From assembly GCF_000702265.1 (NCBI RefSeq), contig NZ_JNKZ01000004.1, positions 372,001 through 436,000 of the forward strand: a stretch of DNA of 64,000 bases, written 5' to 3'. Below, in pieces: positions 1 to 8,301 of the stretch; the first letter of the stretch is position 1, and every line of letters starts with the position of its first letter. Below the pieces are notes generated by a model, which did no database searches, was not told where the DNA came from, and worked only from the letters and a program-made list of their open reading frames with translations. The position numbers and the translations under genes are program-made. Source of the stretch: Butyrivibrio sp. NC2002. GTDB lineage: Bacteria; Bacillota; Clostridia; Lachnospirales; Lachnospiraceae.

Positions 1-559
1 CCTTATTGGAGTAAATATAAAAGCCACCTGCACCAGCCATGAGTATCAGTATCACAATGAGAGCCGCTTTGGATCCTCCCTTCTTAGGCTCCTCAGGTTC
101 GGGCTCAGGCTCCTCTTCTTTAGGCTCTTCCACCACAGGAGCAGGTGTGACCTCTTCATCAGTTTCACCCTTCAGTTCCTTTATCTCATCCTCATCAAGA
201 AGTGACAGGATATCCCTCTCATCAACAAGATTAAGGAAATGAACTGTATTCTCACCCTGATCATCACGGTCGATGATGATATAAAAGATATTTCCGTTCT
301 TCGTCGTGACAGTGATGAACTGCTTTCCGCTCTTTTCAGGACTGCCATAGTCATCAACTATGGTAAGGTTTCCCTCGGGAGTAAGAGGTCCCATCTCCTC
401 TTCCGGTTCCTCTGCAGGCGGATCGGGTTTCTCTTCCTCAGCTTCTACAGCCTCCGGATCAGCAAAGGCTTTTGCAGTGATGTTATTGCCTGTAATACAG
501 AACGCTGTCAGCGCAAACACCGCTGCGCCAAGTATAAGTATTTTAGTCTTCAGTTTCAT
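1..559 (-). CDS. DUF4366 (CD1107-family) mobile element protein, partial
   Basis: Translation from the ATG at 559 stays open to the window edge, so the C-terminus is missing. It starts with a basic stretch and a hydrophobic signal segment (about residues 8-28). A Glu/Pro-rich stretch, a folded middle part, a second Glu/Pro-rich stretch and a hydrophobic membrane segment close to the cut follow. A strong GGAGGAG ribosome site precedes the ATG, which overlaps the end of the DUF4315 gene by 17 bases, suggesting translational coupling. This layout and the neighbour match the CD1107-like protein found beside DUF4315 and the NlpC/P60 protein in Clostridia conjugative elements. The exact role is unknown; it is probably a cell-surface part of the conjugation apparatus. 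Confidence 0.8.
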   Translation of the reverse strand, partial: MKLKTKILILGAAVFALTAFCITGNNITAKAFADPEAVEAEEEKPDPPAEEPEEEMGPLTPEGNLTIVDDYGSPEKSGKQFITVTTKNGNIFYIIIDRDDQGENTVHFLNLVDERDILSLLDEDEIKELKGETDEEVTPAPVVEEPKEEEPEPEPEEPKKGGSKAALIVILILMAGAGGFYIYSNK

Positions 560-812
560 CTGTGATCTCCTCCTCATCGTTATTAACTATCTCTCCCACA
601 CTCTTATCCCCGGGCATGTTCCCCTTTGTGTAGGCGATAAGCTTCTGTAATTCCGCAGGAGTGATGTCGGCTGCCTTCATCATTTCATGGACGGCAGTCT
701 TTTCCTCCTCCTGACATTTCTTTTCAAGAGCCCTGACCTTTGCATCAGCCTCGGCTCTTTTCTCTTTGGCCTTCGCAAGTTCGGCCTTGTATCTGTCTAA
801 TCTCTCAAACAT
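543..812 (-). CDS. DUF4315 family protein
   Basis: A small (89 aa), highly charged, mostly helical protein that begins with a heptad-like stretch ([18 protein letters not shown]), likely a short coiled coil, and ends in an acidic tail. The open frame extends up to 863, but the ATG at 812 has a clear GGGGGAG ribosome site and gives the usual family length, so it is preferred. It lies 30 bases after the NlpC/P60 gene and overlaps the DUF4366 gene. DUF4315 proteins are recurrent in conjugative transposons of Clostridia at this position; their function is not known. Confidence 0.8.
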   Translation of the reverse strand: MFERLDRYKAELAKAKEKRAEADAKVRALEKKCQEEEKTAVHEMMKAADITPAELQKLIAYTKGNMPGDKSVGEIVNNDEEEITDETED

Positions 813-841
813 ATCTCCCCCTTCTGGCAGCTTTTTTCTTC

Positions 842-2881
842 TTATGGCAAACGTCCGTAACAAAGGAAGTGATTCTGCCAGTACTTTGTATTTACCGACG
901 CATAGGAAATGGGATTCCCGCAGTGTATCATCATGCCGTCCCCGACATAGATTCCCACGTGGCTTGCACCGGGTGTATCATAGGTTCCCTGGAAAAAAAT
1001 AAGATCCCCCGGCTTTGCTTCTTCCGGTGAGATCTGTGTACAGAATTTCCTCAGTCCCTGTGCAGTTGTCCTTCCCACGTGCCATCCCGTGTGATTGAGC
1101 ACCCAGCATACAAATCCCGAACAGTCAAAGCCTGTCGTGGGATTGCTGCCTCCCCAGACATACGCTCTTCCAAGATACTTTTCAGCTTCAGCTATCATCG
1201 CTGCAAACTGCTGGTCAGTGAGTGCTTCTCCCGGAACATGATACTCATCATCATCTCCGTCTCCGTAGATATCCTCAAAGAGATATTCCTTGTTACCACG
1301 GGTATACATGAGAAGTTCGTAATGCTTTTTCTGTTTATCCGTCATACCCGAGTGCTCAATGACATGATCAAGTCCCTTGTTATCGAGCTTTACCTTCAGG
1401 ATCTTTACTGTGTACTGCTCATCAACCTCATAGGTATACTGCTCATAGTACCCGCCATCAGCGTGGTTTTGATCCTCCACCCACCTTAGTCCAATCTTCT
1501 GGACTTTCCTGGTCCTTGTCTCCTGTCTCTCCGAATAGGTGAGCTTGTACTGCTTTTTGAAGATCTCCTTAATGATGTTCTTCATGTCCTTCCGTTTGTA
1601 ATCGTCATACTTGGCGGTAAGGAAAGCTGCAAGCTGATAGGGATCATGTCCTGTCTCATCAAGCTCGTACTCGTATTCATCATATCCGGGATAAAGCTCC
1701 GGGGTCTTTGAAATGGTATCTTCAAGATCTTCCTCGAGTTTCCGGTAATCCTTTTCAACGCCTTTGATATCCTCATCGTAGGCACTGTAGGATGATGTCG
1801 CACCACCATCGTTCATGGCAGGCATAACAAGTGCGCAGCTGGACATAAGGGTACACAGCATGATTATCATGAGCATTATGATGATTATCGCCACAAAAAG
1901 CTTGGGATTTTCCTCAACAAAGGCAACAATCGCTGCTGCAATGTCACTGAGTTTTTCTGAGATCTTCTCAGCTATCTCTTCCAGCGTTGTAAGACCGCCT
2001 CTTGCTGCCTCACGCTCCTTCTCCCTCTCATAATAGGATTTCCTTCTCTTCTTTTTCTGTGCTGCCCTGGACTTTGGATTTGACCCGTCCTTCGGATTCT
2101 GCTCGTTGGAATTCTTCCTTTCTTCCCTGTGCTCACGCTTAAGCTTCCTGCGGTATACGCTCTCATTAAACCTTCTTCCGGCTTCTTCCGTGGCCCGAAT
2201 TCCTTCACGGATTGCATCATCACCTGAATTGTCATCGTCTGTTCCGTCAGGTGTACAGGCACTTCCAACAACACTTGTGGCTACAGACGCTGCAAGACCG
2301 GCTGCTCCGATAACACCATGAGATATGCCCGAGGTAGTTCTCCTCATAGCATCAAGCCTTGATCCAGGAGTGCCTGAAGTGCTCTTGCCAAATACATGGC
2401 TCGCCACAACCTCAGCCTGATATACATTGGACTTCTCAGCTTCAGATGAATTCATGAATGATATATGCTCAGCGAATTCTTTATGGGATTCGTCTGTAAT
2501 CTGTGACATATTTCTGGAATAGTTATCCTCCTGTATATGTCTGTTCTCCTCAATCATCTGCGCCTTTACACCAAGAAGCTCCTCAGACTCTTTTCTTCCT
2601 TCAAGAACTTTCTTCCTATGCCTTGCACGGAGTCTTCGTTTTTTAAGGTCCTCTTTGGATATACCGGTCGCATCCATCTCGGTAATTTTGATCGGATCAC
2701 CTATGATATCACCATCCTGACTCCTCTGGCCGTTACTGCCATAAATGCGCCTTGCTTTTTTCTTTTCATCGCTGTCCAGAATGTTCCTGCCATCCCTGCC
2801 GCTTTTAAGCTTTTTCCCATACTCAGCCTTCAGGGAGGACTTCGTGCGAAACTTACTCCTGTAATACTTTCTGTCATTCAA
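842..2881 (-). CDS. NlpC/P60 peptidoglycan hydrolase of the conjugation machinery (CD1108 type)
   Basis: A long basic N-terminal cytoplasmic region is followed by one membrane segment (rich in Ile, Leu and Met, ending in LCTLMSSCALV) and an extracellular part. That part ends in an NlpC/P60 domain of about 120 residues with the catalytic Cys in TGFDCSGFV and the His in ASHVGIYVG. It probably opens peptidoglycan locally for the mating channel. The ATG at 2923 would overlap virB4 by 38 bases and lacks a ribosome site. A TTG at 2881, just past the virB4 stop and behind AAGGGAG, looks better, so it is used here. The gene is followed closely by DUF4315, as in other elements of this type. Confidence 0.85.
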   Translation of the reverse strand: MNDRKYYRSKFRTKSSLKAEYGKKLKSGRDGRNILDSDEKKKARRIYGSNGQRSQDGDIIGDPIKITEMDATGISKEDLKKRRLRARHRKKVLEGRKESEELLGVKAQMIEENRHIQEDNYSRNMSQITDESHKEFAEHISFMNSSEAEKSNVYQAEVVASHVFGKSTSGTPGSRLDAMRRTTSGISHGVIGAAGLAASVATSVVGSACTPDGTDDDNSGDDAIREGIRATEEAGRRFNESVYRRKLKREHREERKNSNEQNPKDGSNPKSRAAQKKKRRKSYYEREKEREAARGGLTTLEEIAEKISEKLSDIAAAIVAFVEENPKLFVAIIIIMLMIIMLCTLMSSCALVMPAMNDGGATSSYSAYDEDIKGVEKDYRKLEEDLEDTISKTPELYPGYDEYEYELDETGHDPYQLAAFLTAKYDDYKRKDMKNIIKEIFKKQYKLTYSERQETRTRKVQKIGLRWVEDQNHADGGYYEQYTYEVDEQYTVKILKVKLDNKGLDHVIEHSGMTDKQKKHYELLMYTRGNKEYLFEDIYGDGDDDEYHVPGEALTDQQFAAMIAEAEKYLGRAYVWGGSNPTTGFDCSGFVCWVLNHTGWHVGRTTAQGLRKFCTQISPEEAKPGDLIFFQGTYDTPGASHVGIYVGDGMMIHCGNPISYASVNTKYWQNHFLCYGRLP

Positions 2882-2885
2882 GTTT

Positions 2886-5327
2886 TTATGCTCCCTTCTC
2901 TTCCTTATACTGTGCAATCTCATTCGGTTTGGTTGTAAGTATTCGGTACAGCTCTATGTCTGTAGGGAAATGGTCTGCAAACGGCAGTATCACGTTTCCA
3001 AAAAATAACAGCCCTTCACCTTCACCCGCCTGGGTTACGTATGAGAGCTGATGGTCACTGATGCCAAGTTTTCTGGCAAGTATATTTCTGTCTCCTGTCG
3101 CCTGGTTCAGCATATATATGAATTCGCAGTTCTCCAGGATATTCTCTATCTCAGGAGATGACAGGAGGTCCTTGACGTTCTGCGTGATTGCTGTCGGTAT
3201 TCCGCCCCACTTACGGAATCGCTTGTAGATTTCCACGCTGTAGCTTGCGGTCTGCTTCTCCCTCAGGAGTAGGTGGAACTCGTCCATATAGTAACGTGTA
3301 CTCTTTCCGGATTCACGGTTTGCTGAAACCCTGCCCCAGACCTGATCCTCAACGATCAGCATTCCAAGCTTCTTAAGCTGTTTTCCAAGCTCCTTGATGT
3401 CATAGCAGATGAATCTGTTATGGATATCAACGTTTGTCCTGTGATTGAATACGTTGAGGGAACCCTTTACATAGATCTCAAGTGCAGTAGCAACATTCCT
3501 GGCTTCAGGTTCACTCTGCTTTAACAGCTCATTGTACAGATCCTCCAGAATCGGCATGTTCTCAGGCCTTGGATCCTCAAAGTATCTGTTGTATATCTTA
3601 TGGACGCATCTGTCTATGACGGTTATCTCTATTGGCATGAGGCCGTCCCTTCCTCCAAGGACAAGTTCGCAGAGGGACAGGATAAACTCAGCCTTCAGTG
3701 CTATGGGATTGTCATCGTCGGAATAGTTCTGGTTGATGTCCATGGGATTGATATACTGTGTGGAATTGGCACTTATCTTGATTACCTGGCCGTTGAATTT
3801 ATGGACAAGCGGGGAATACTCTCCCTCAGGATCGCATACTATAATATCATCGTCCGTTGCGAGCATGACGTTTGCCATCTCACGCTTTGCTGAGAAGGAC
3901 TTTCCCGCACCCGGTGTCCCAAGGATAAGTCCGTTGGGATTCTTCAGCTTCTTTCTGTCAGCCATGATAAGGTTATTTGAAAGGGCATTAAGTCCGTAAT
4001 ATAGTGACTCCTCACCCTCCTGGAAAAGCTCCTGGGTCGTGAACGGGATCATGATCGCTGAGCTTGATGTTGTCATGCCGCGCTGTATCTGGATATGGTT
4101 ACGTGCAAGCGGAAGGCTGCTCATAAGTCCCATCTCCTGCTGGTAATCAAGTCTTACCAGAATGCAGTTATGCTTCTGTGCTATGCTCTTTGCCTGGAAA
4201 ACATTATTCTCAAGCTCCCTCTCAGTCTTACCCGTATTCATGATAAGGAAGGTTATTAGGAACATTCTCTCGTTCTGTGACTGCAGCTCGCGAAGAAGTG
4301 CCTTTGCATCCTTACCATAGGTGGCAAGATCTGAGGGAATTATGTCCATGTCATACCCGGCTCTTACAGCCTTTTTCTGCTCCTCGATCTTGTTCCTGTC
4401 TAGCTCCGTTATCTTACGCTTGACGTTCTTTATGGCCTGATTCTGGTCAATTGACTGCATGTGTATACTGAGCACCTGCGATGAATCCATTGAAAGGAAA
4501 TCTGCCAGCATCTCATCATTTATCTCGGATGCCGTTATCGAAAGGAAGCTCATCGCACAGTACATGTCTCCCATCTCAAAACTCTTTTTCTTCTGGAATG
4601 CAAAGCTGCTTGGAACGATGAAGTCCTTGGGACCAAGTCCTCTTTCACTGCACCACTTCCAGTCAAACATGAACCTGTCATCATCTCCCATATGGAAAAT
4701 GTCATGCATGAGCTTAAGACGCTCCTTGCCGTTTAGGGTATTTGCCATGACACCGAGATGCTTGAAGTTATTCATTATATCTATCTCGATATGGTTGAGC
4801 CTTGGCTTTGCCTCCCTTATGGATGATGCATGGATTCCGAATGTCAGGTACTTGGTCTTTGTAAGACCGTTGTTACCTTTTTCAAGCTGCCTCTTCAGTA
4901 CATTTGAATACTGATCCCTTGTGACGTTGAATCCGTCCTTCCTTAAGGGTATCCTGATACTCTTTTCAAAAGCTGTTGCATCCGTACTTACGTTAAGAAA
5001 TGTCAGCACGAATTCCACTGAACTGTCAAAGAAGTTCAGGAAACTGCACCACTCCTCAAACATGATTGTCTTGTCCTCATCCTGGGCGAGCTTGTAGTTG
5101 ATGTCCTGGAACTGGATCGTCTTTGAATAGAAATCCCCTTCCTCCCTGCATATGCCGCTGGGAAACATCCTCTCAAAGGTCACGGATTCCTGGGCGGAGT
5201 GGGGAACATCGTCCGATTTCTTCGCATTATCAATGACCTTCTTTATCTGCTTCTTCTCCTCGGATGAGAGGCGTGCCGGAACCTTAAGGTTTCTTTTCTT
5301 TTTCTTTCTGAACAAATGAAACAACAA
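2886..5327 (-). CDS. virB4: VirB4-like type IV secretion ATPase
   Basis: An 813-residue cytoplasmic ATPase that energises the conjugative type IV secretion system. It shows a Walker A motif (GTPGAGKSFSAKREM) near residue 480, followed by DIIVCDPEGEY and a Walker B-like stretch at YYMDEFHLLL. Length and the N-terminal substrate-processing half fit the VirB4/TraE family of Gram-positive elements. The start appears to be TTG, since no ATG lies near the site; the first residues overlap the prgI end by 44 bases, so translation is likely coupled. It sits between prgI and the NlpC/P60 gene, the standard order in Tn1549-like elements. Confidence 0.92.
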   Translation of the reverse strand: MLFHLFRKKKKRNLKVPARLSSEEKKQIKKVIDNAKKSDDVPHSAQESVTFERMFPSGICREEGDFYSKTIQFQDINYKLAQDEDKTIMFEEWCSFLNFFDSSVEFVLTFLNVSTDATAFEKSIRIPLRKDGFNVTRDQYSNVLKRQLEKGNNGLTKTKYLTFGIHASSIREAKPRLNHIEIDIMNNFKHLGVMANTLNGKERLKLMHDIFHMGDDDRFMFDWKWCSERGLGPKDFIVPSSFAFQKKKSFEMGDMYCAMSFLSITASEINDEMLADFLSMDSSQVLSIHMQSIDQNQAIKNVKRKITELDRNKIEEQKKAVRAGYDMDIIPSDLATYGKDAKALLRELQSQNERMFLITFLIMNTGKTERELENNVFQAKSIAQKHNCILVRLDYQQEMGLMSSLPLARNHIQIQRGMTTSSSAIMIPFTTQELFQEGEESLYYGLNALSNNLIMADRKKLKNPNGLILGTPGAGKSFSAKREMANVMLATDDDIIVCDPEGEYSPLVHKFNGQVIKISANSTQYINPMDINQNYSDDDNPIALKAEFILSLCELVLGGRDGLMPIEITVIDRCVHKIYNRYFEDPRPENMPILEDLYNELLKQSEPEARNVATALEIYVKGSLNVFNHRTNVDIHNRFICYDIKELGKQLKKLGMLIVEDQVWGRVSANRESGKSTRYYMDEFHLLLREKQTASYSVEIYKRFRKWGGIPTAITQNVKDLLSSPEIENILENCEFIYMLNQATGDRNILARKLGISDHQLSYVTQAGEGEGLLFFGNVILPFADHFPTDIELYRILTTKPNEIAQYKEEKGA

Positions 5328-5685
5328 TGTCCTCTACCTCCTCCTTTAGTTTTCTCTGCCTCATGAGGGCAGCGTAGTAATTCTCTGTCCTGTATGGTCT
5401 TATCCTGGGTCTTTTGAATCTCCAGACGATCATGTGCCGAAGGATGGTCTCACAGTTCATGCCGTCCTTTTCATAAAGAGCCACAAAAAAGAAGGGCATC
5501 ATCACCGCCATCATCGCAAGTGTTGATGCACTTATGTTTTCCGTCATCTTCTTTGTAACAAAAAACAGGGGAACTCCCACGAGTGCCCCAAGCGAAAAGC
5601 ATATAATCTGTCTTTTGGTAAGACCGAATACTATCTTTTCCTTGACCCTTGTAAGATCCCTGGGTACTGATACGAAATTTGCCAT
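5284..5685 (-). CDS. prgI: PrgI family membrane protein
   Basis: A 133-residue protein with two adjacent hydrophobic segments in its N-terminal half (starting ICFSLGALVGVPLFF and LAMMAVMMPFFFVALY) and a basic C-terminus. This is the pattern of PrgI, a small membrane component that accompanies VirB4 in Gram-positive type IV secretion. The open frame reaches 5712, but the ATG at 5685 (MANFVSVPRDLT) follows a GGGGGTAA site and leaves no overlap with the upstream trbL-like gene. Its end overlaps virB4. Confidence 0.85.
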   Translation of the reverse strand: MANFVSVPRDLTRVKEKIVFGLTKRQIICFSLGALVGVPLFFVTKKMTENISASTLAMMAVMMPFFFVALYEKDGMNCETILRHMIVWRFKRPRIRPYRTENYYAALMRQRKLKEEVEDIVVSFVQKEKEKKP

Positions 5686-5701
5686 TTTTTCTGTTACCCC
5701 C

Positions 5702-6568
5702 CTACCTTGCACTGAAAATACTCTTTGAAAGGGAACTTGTTTTCAAAAGGGAAAAGCACAGAAGCACCGTATATCCCAACACTCCCCACATGGATCCGAC
5801 TATGTCATCCGTAAAGGCAACAGACTGTATAAGGGCTGCGTAAATCCCCATGCACACCATGATAAGGAAACCCTGGAATCCAAGTGCGATAAGTCCCCTT
5901 AAATAATTCTGTCCAATCTGGCTCTGCTCCCTGTTGCCGAATGTAGCAAAGGGTATGGGGGCAAGGCTGATCATGAGATATATTTCCACCATTCTTCCGT
6001 AGACGACCACGAAGATGAATGCAGCAAGTATCTGCGTTGCCAGATTAACAAACAGCACCTGGAAGAACAGTCCAAATATGGCTGCCAGATCCATCGCTTC
6101 AATCGTAGCCCTCATACCAGCAAGAGCTGAATCATCAACAGCCGTCGACCCCTGTATCAGAGCACCACTACTGTTTACAACATGCTGAGCCACATCAAAC
6201 ACTGCCATGCTTATGTCGAAACAGTTACTGATGAGCATTACTGCTATGAATGTCTTGAAGATCCATTTAAAGAATATCCATGTCTCAAAATTTGCCAGGT
6301 TATTATGCGCTATGATGAGCTGGATCAGTTCATAGCAGGCGATGAATGTCAGTACCATACCTGCTATTGGCATGATCACGCCTTCCGACAGTTCCTTTAT
6401 CAGGTTGAAGACATTTGCCTGAAACGCCGCGGGTGTTGTCGCAACCTGTGTGGTCACTTCACCCACCTGGTTATTGACACTGTCGAACATGCCCTGTAAA
6501 ACGCTCATAACCCCGTCAACAAGTAAAGACTTAAGCCAGGAGGTCAGTTCTTCTATAACTCTGTCCAT
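5702..6568 (-). CDS. TrbL/VirB6-like conjugal transfer channel protein
   Basis: A 288-residue polytopic membrane protein with about six hydrophobic segments and an N-terminal amphipathic stretch (MDRVIEELTSWLKSLLVDG). It matches the VirB6/TrbL-type inner-membrane channel protein that follows Maff2 in Clostridia conjugative elements. The ATG has a good AAAGGAG ribosome site. It lies 150 bases after maff2, separated from it by hairpins, and runs directly into prgI. Confidence 0.85.
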   Translation of the reverse strand: MDRVIEELTSWLKSLLVDGVMSVLQGMFDSVNNQVGEVTTQVATTPAAFQANVFNLIKELSEGVIMPIAGMVLTFIACYELIQLIIAHNNLANFETWIFFKWIFKTFIAVMLISNCFDISMAVFDVAQHVVNSSGALIQGSTAVDDSALAGMRATIEAMDLAAIFGLFFQVLFVNLATQILAAFIFVVVYGRMVEIYLMISLAPIPFATFGNREQSQIGQNYLRGLIALGFQGFLIMVCMGIYAALIQSVAFTDDIVGSMWGVLGYTVLLCFSLLKTSSLSKSIFSAR

Positions 6569-6690
6569 AGATTATGCTCCTTTGCTTATTTTTAAAGACC
6601 AGAGTCAAGACTCGGAAATGCCCTTTACCGGCATCTCCGCCTGGCTCTGTATGATTACCATATGAAATTTTCAGTCCTGCCACTTGCTAT

Positions 6691-6708
6691 AGCGCGGCAG
6701 GCCGCGCT
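6691..6708. other. GC-rich hairpin between maff2 and the trbL-like gene
   Basis: A perfect 7-bp stem (AGCGCGG/CCGCGCT) with a 4-base loop lies just after the Maff2 stop. No T-run follows on the minus strand, so it is not a standard terminator. It may protect the 3' end of a processed maff2 message and so set its level above the downstream genes; this role is inferred. Confidence 0.45.
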
Positions 6709-6718
6709 TTCCTGCAAA

Positions 6719-7090
6719 TCAGAAAAGGTTTGCAAGAAGAGGAATAAGCTGGGTTCCGATGAGGGCAACACCACCGCCCGCCATGAGCTGCTTCATACCC
6801 TGAGACTTCGCGCCCGGATTGTCATTTCCGTAACCTTCAAGAAGGTTAACCACGCCCCATGCTCCAAGACCTGCACCAAGGGCAACTACTACTGTCTGTA
6901 ATGATGTTACTGCGCTCTGAAAAAATTCCATTATGTTCACCGGGATCCCCTGTGACAGAACAATCGCAAAAGCTATTAATACCAGGTGATAGCCCGCTTT
7001 ATAGAAAATAAGCGGATCACTTGGTCCTTCTCTGAACTGTTCTATCGGGATTCCCACGCCCGAAACCCACGCCTCGTACTCTATTTTCAT
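6719..7090 (-). CDS. Maff2 family mobile element protein
   Basis: The C-terminal about 70 residues, beginning MEFFQSAVTSLQTVVVALGA, form the conserved Maff2 core: two hydrophobic segments around a loop with GYGNDNPGAKSQGMKQLM. Maff2 is a short membrane protein of unknown function, possibly pilin-like, upstream of TrbL-like genes in conjugative elements. The long frame adds 53 N-terminal residues with one more hydrophobic segment. An internal ATG at 6931, behind GGTGAAC, would give just the core. Either start is possible; the core-only form fits family length better. Confidence 0.75.
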   Translation of the reverse strand: MKIEYEAWVSGVGIPIEQFREGPSDPLIFYKAGYHLVLIAFAIVLSQGIPVNIMEFFQSAVTSLQTVVVALGAGLGAWGVVNLLEGYGNDNPGAKSQGMKQLMAGGGVALIGTQLIPLLANLF

Positions 7091-7438
7091 AATCTCATCT
7101 TCATCCGTACCTCTTTCTTCATCTTCCTATCTTCATCCAAAAACCGCGCCGGCTTTCGGACTACTCTCCTTTCTCGATTTAAAATATGATTGATAGTTTC
7201 GTTATGCCTTCCTCCCTGTGCACCTGAATTTGGGCATAAAAACAGACCAGTAAGTACCGGACGTCTCCGGCCTTTGCTGGCCTATGTAAAATTCTATATA
7301 CAACAAAAGACATCCCATATCTGGAATGCCCTTCTAACAAAAACGCTGGACCGGACAGCTTACATCTGCCTTACATCCTCATGCGGTTTGCAACGATTTA
7401 CTTTGCTGATTTAATATTAACATTAAATAGGATTTTAG
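7091..7438. other. Intergenic stretch of 348 bases, no gene seen
   Basis: No convincing reading frame lies here. It holds a short GC dyad (CCGGA/TCCGG near 7257-7271) and an AT dyad at 7409-7428 (ATTTAAT/ATTAAAT) just after the DUF3800 stop. The AT dyad has no T-run and is a weak terminator candidate. The stretch probably carries the transcription start for the Maff2-to-DUF4366 genes, but I could not pick a convincing promoter. Confidence 0.5.
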
Positions 7439-8167
7439 TCAAAAATTTAGTTTGATATCATGCGCCTCAGAAAAGTCAAAAATATCATCACCACATAAAG
7501 AATCCATCCATAATTTGAAATTTTCAGCGCTATTCTCATCTTTCTTTTCAATATTTCTGTAAAAAGTATTTGCTACAAAGTCTGCTAATTGAACAAGTTT
7601 TTCATTCTTGGAATCTGTATAATTTGCGGCAAACGAATCACAAATTGGGTTGGACATAGTCAGCTGCTGATTCAGGTATTCCTCCAAGTTATACTTTGCT
7701 CCAGTTGCAACATTCTGTTCATCAAGGAGTATCTCAATTTTACCTGATCCTGTCATATATTTGCTATGCTTTCTATAGCAACTATCTAAATATACCTGAA
7801 CAAGATAATTAAATGCCCTAGCATGATTTTCAATGAATTTGTCAGTTGCATAATTATTGTCTAAAACGATTATTCCTAGCTCAAGAGTATCTTTTCCGTG
7901 TGTTAACACATGCTGATATATCTGTAATTTTTTGCTCTCAGATATATCAGATCCCTTAATCTCTTTGTTCTTAATCAGTGTCTCTTTTCTTTTGCTATCA
8001 TTCTTTATTAGTTGTGAAATTTTCTTCTTAAACAGCCTACGTATTGCGGTAGGATTATCCGTAAATAGCATGGCAATAATAAAATATCTATTATTGCTTA
8101 TATTTGTTTTAGTAATACTACCTGACTCATCCACATACACATAAACTGTATTTTTTACTTCTTCCAT
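7439..8167 (-). CDS. DUF3800 domain protein, probable cargo gene
   Basis: A 242-residue soluble protein opening with VYVYVDESGSI, the conserved Asp-Glu-Ser-Gly strand of DUF3800. It has a second acidic site at EILLDEQN and a C-terminal LADFVANTFYRN motif. DUF3800 proteins have an RNase H-like fold and are scattered among mobile elements, phages and defence islands; no reaction is established. The gene is clearly more AT-rich than virD4 and the Maff2 genes on either side. It has its own promoter and interrupts the otherwise standard virD4-maff2 order. I infer a cargo or defence-type gene acquired by the element. Confidence 0.82.
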   Translation of the reverse strand: MEEVKNTVYVYVDESGSITKTNISNNRYFIIAMLFTDNPTAIRRLFKKKISQLIKNDSKRKETLIKNKEIKGSDISESKKLQIYQHVLTHGKDTLELGIIVLDNNYATDKFIENHARAFNYLVQVYLDSCYRKHSKYMTGSGKIEILLDEQNVATGAKYNLEEYLNQQLTMSNPICDSFAANYTDSKNEKLVQLADFVANTFYRNIEKKDENSAENFKLWMDSLCGDDIFDFSEAHDIKLNF

Positions 8168-8202
8168 TTAGTCCTCGCAAGCGTAAAAATTCATGTCCCT
8201 AA

Positions 8203-8231
8203 AGTATATAATCATTCATTTATAAACTCAA
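8203..8231 (-). promoter_or_regulatory. Sigma-70-type promoter of the DUF3800 gene
   Basis: On the minus strand a -35 TTGAGT (8231-8226), a 17-base spacer and a -10 TATACT (8208-8203) lie about 36 bases before the DUF3800 ATG. An inverted repeat (AGGCAGAA at 8245-8252 with TTCTGCCT at 8283-8290) lies between the virD4 stop and this promoter. Confidence 0.65.
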
Positions 8232-8301
8232 TACATTTTTGATAAGGCAGAATGCTACAAAGAATGATACTTCATAGCCAACTTCTGCCTCATCACTATC
8301 T

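Noticed and set aside
7190-7414. Plus-strand 74-codon frame in the spacer before the Maff2 gene
   Set aside because: No ribosome site, no domain, and composition like non-coding DNA.
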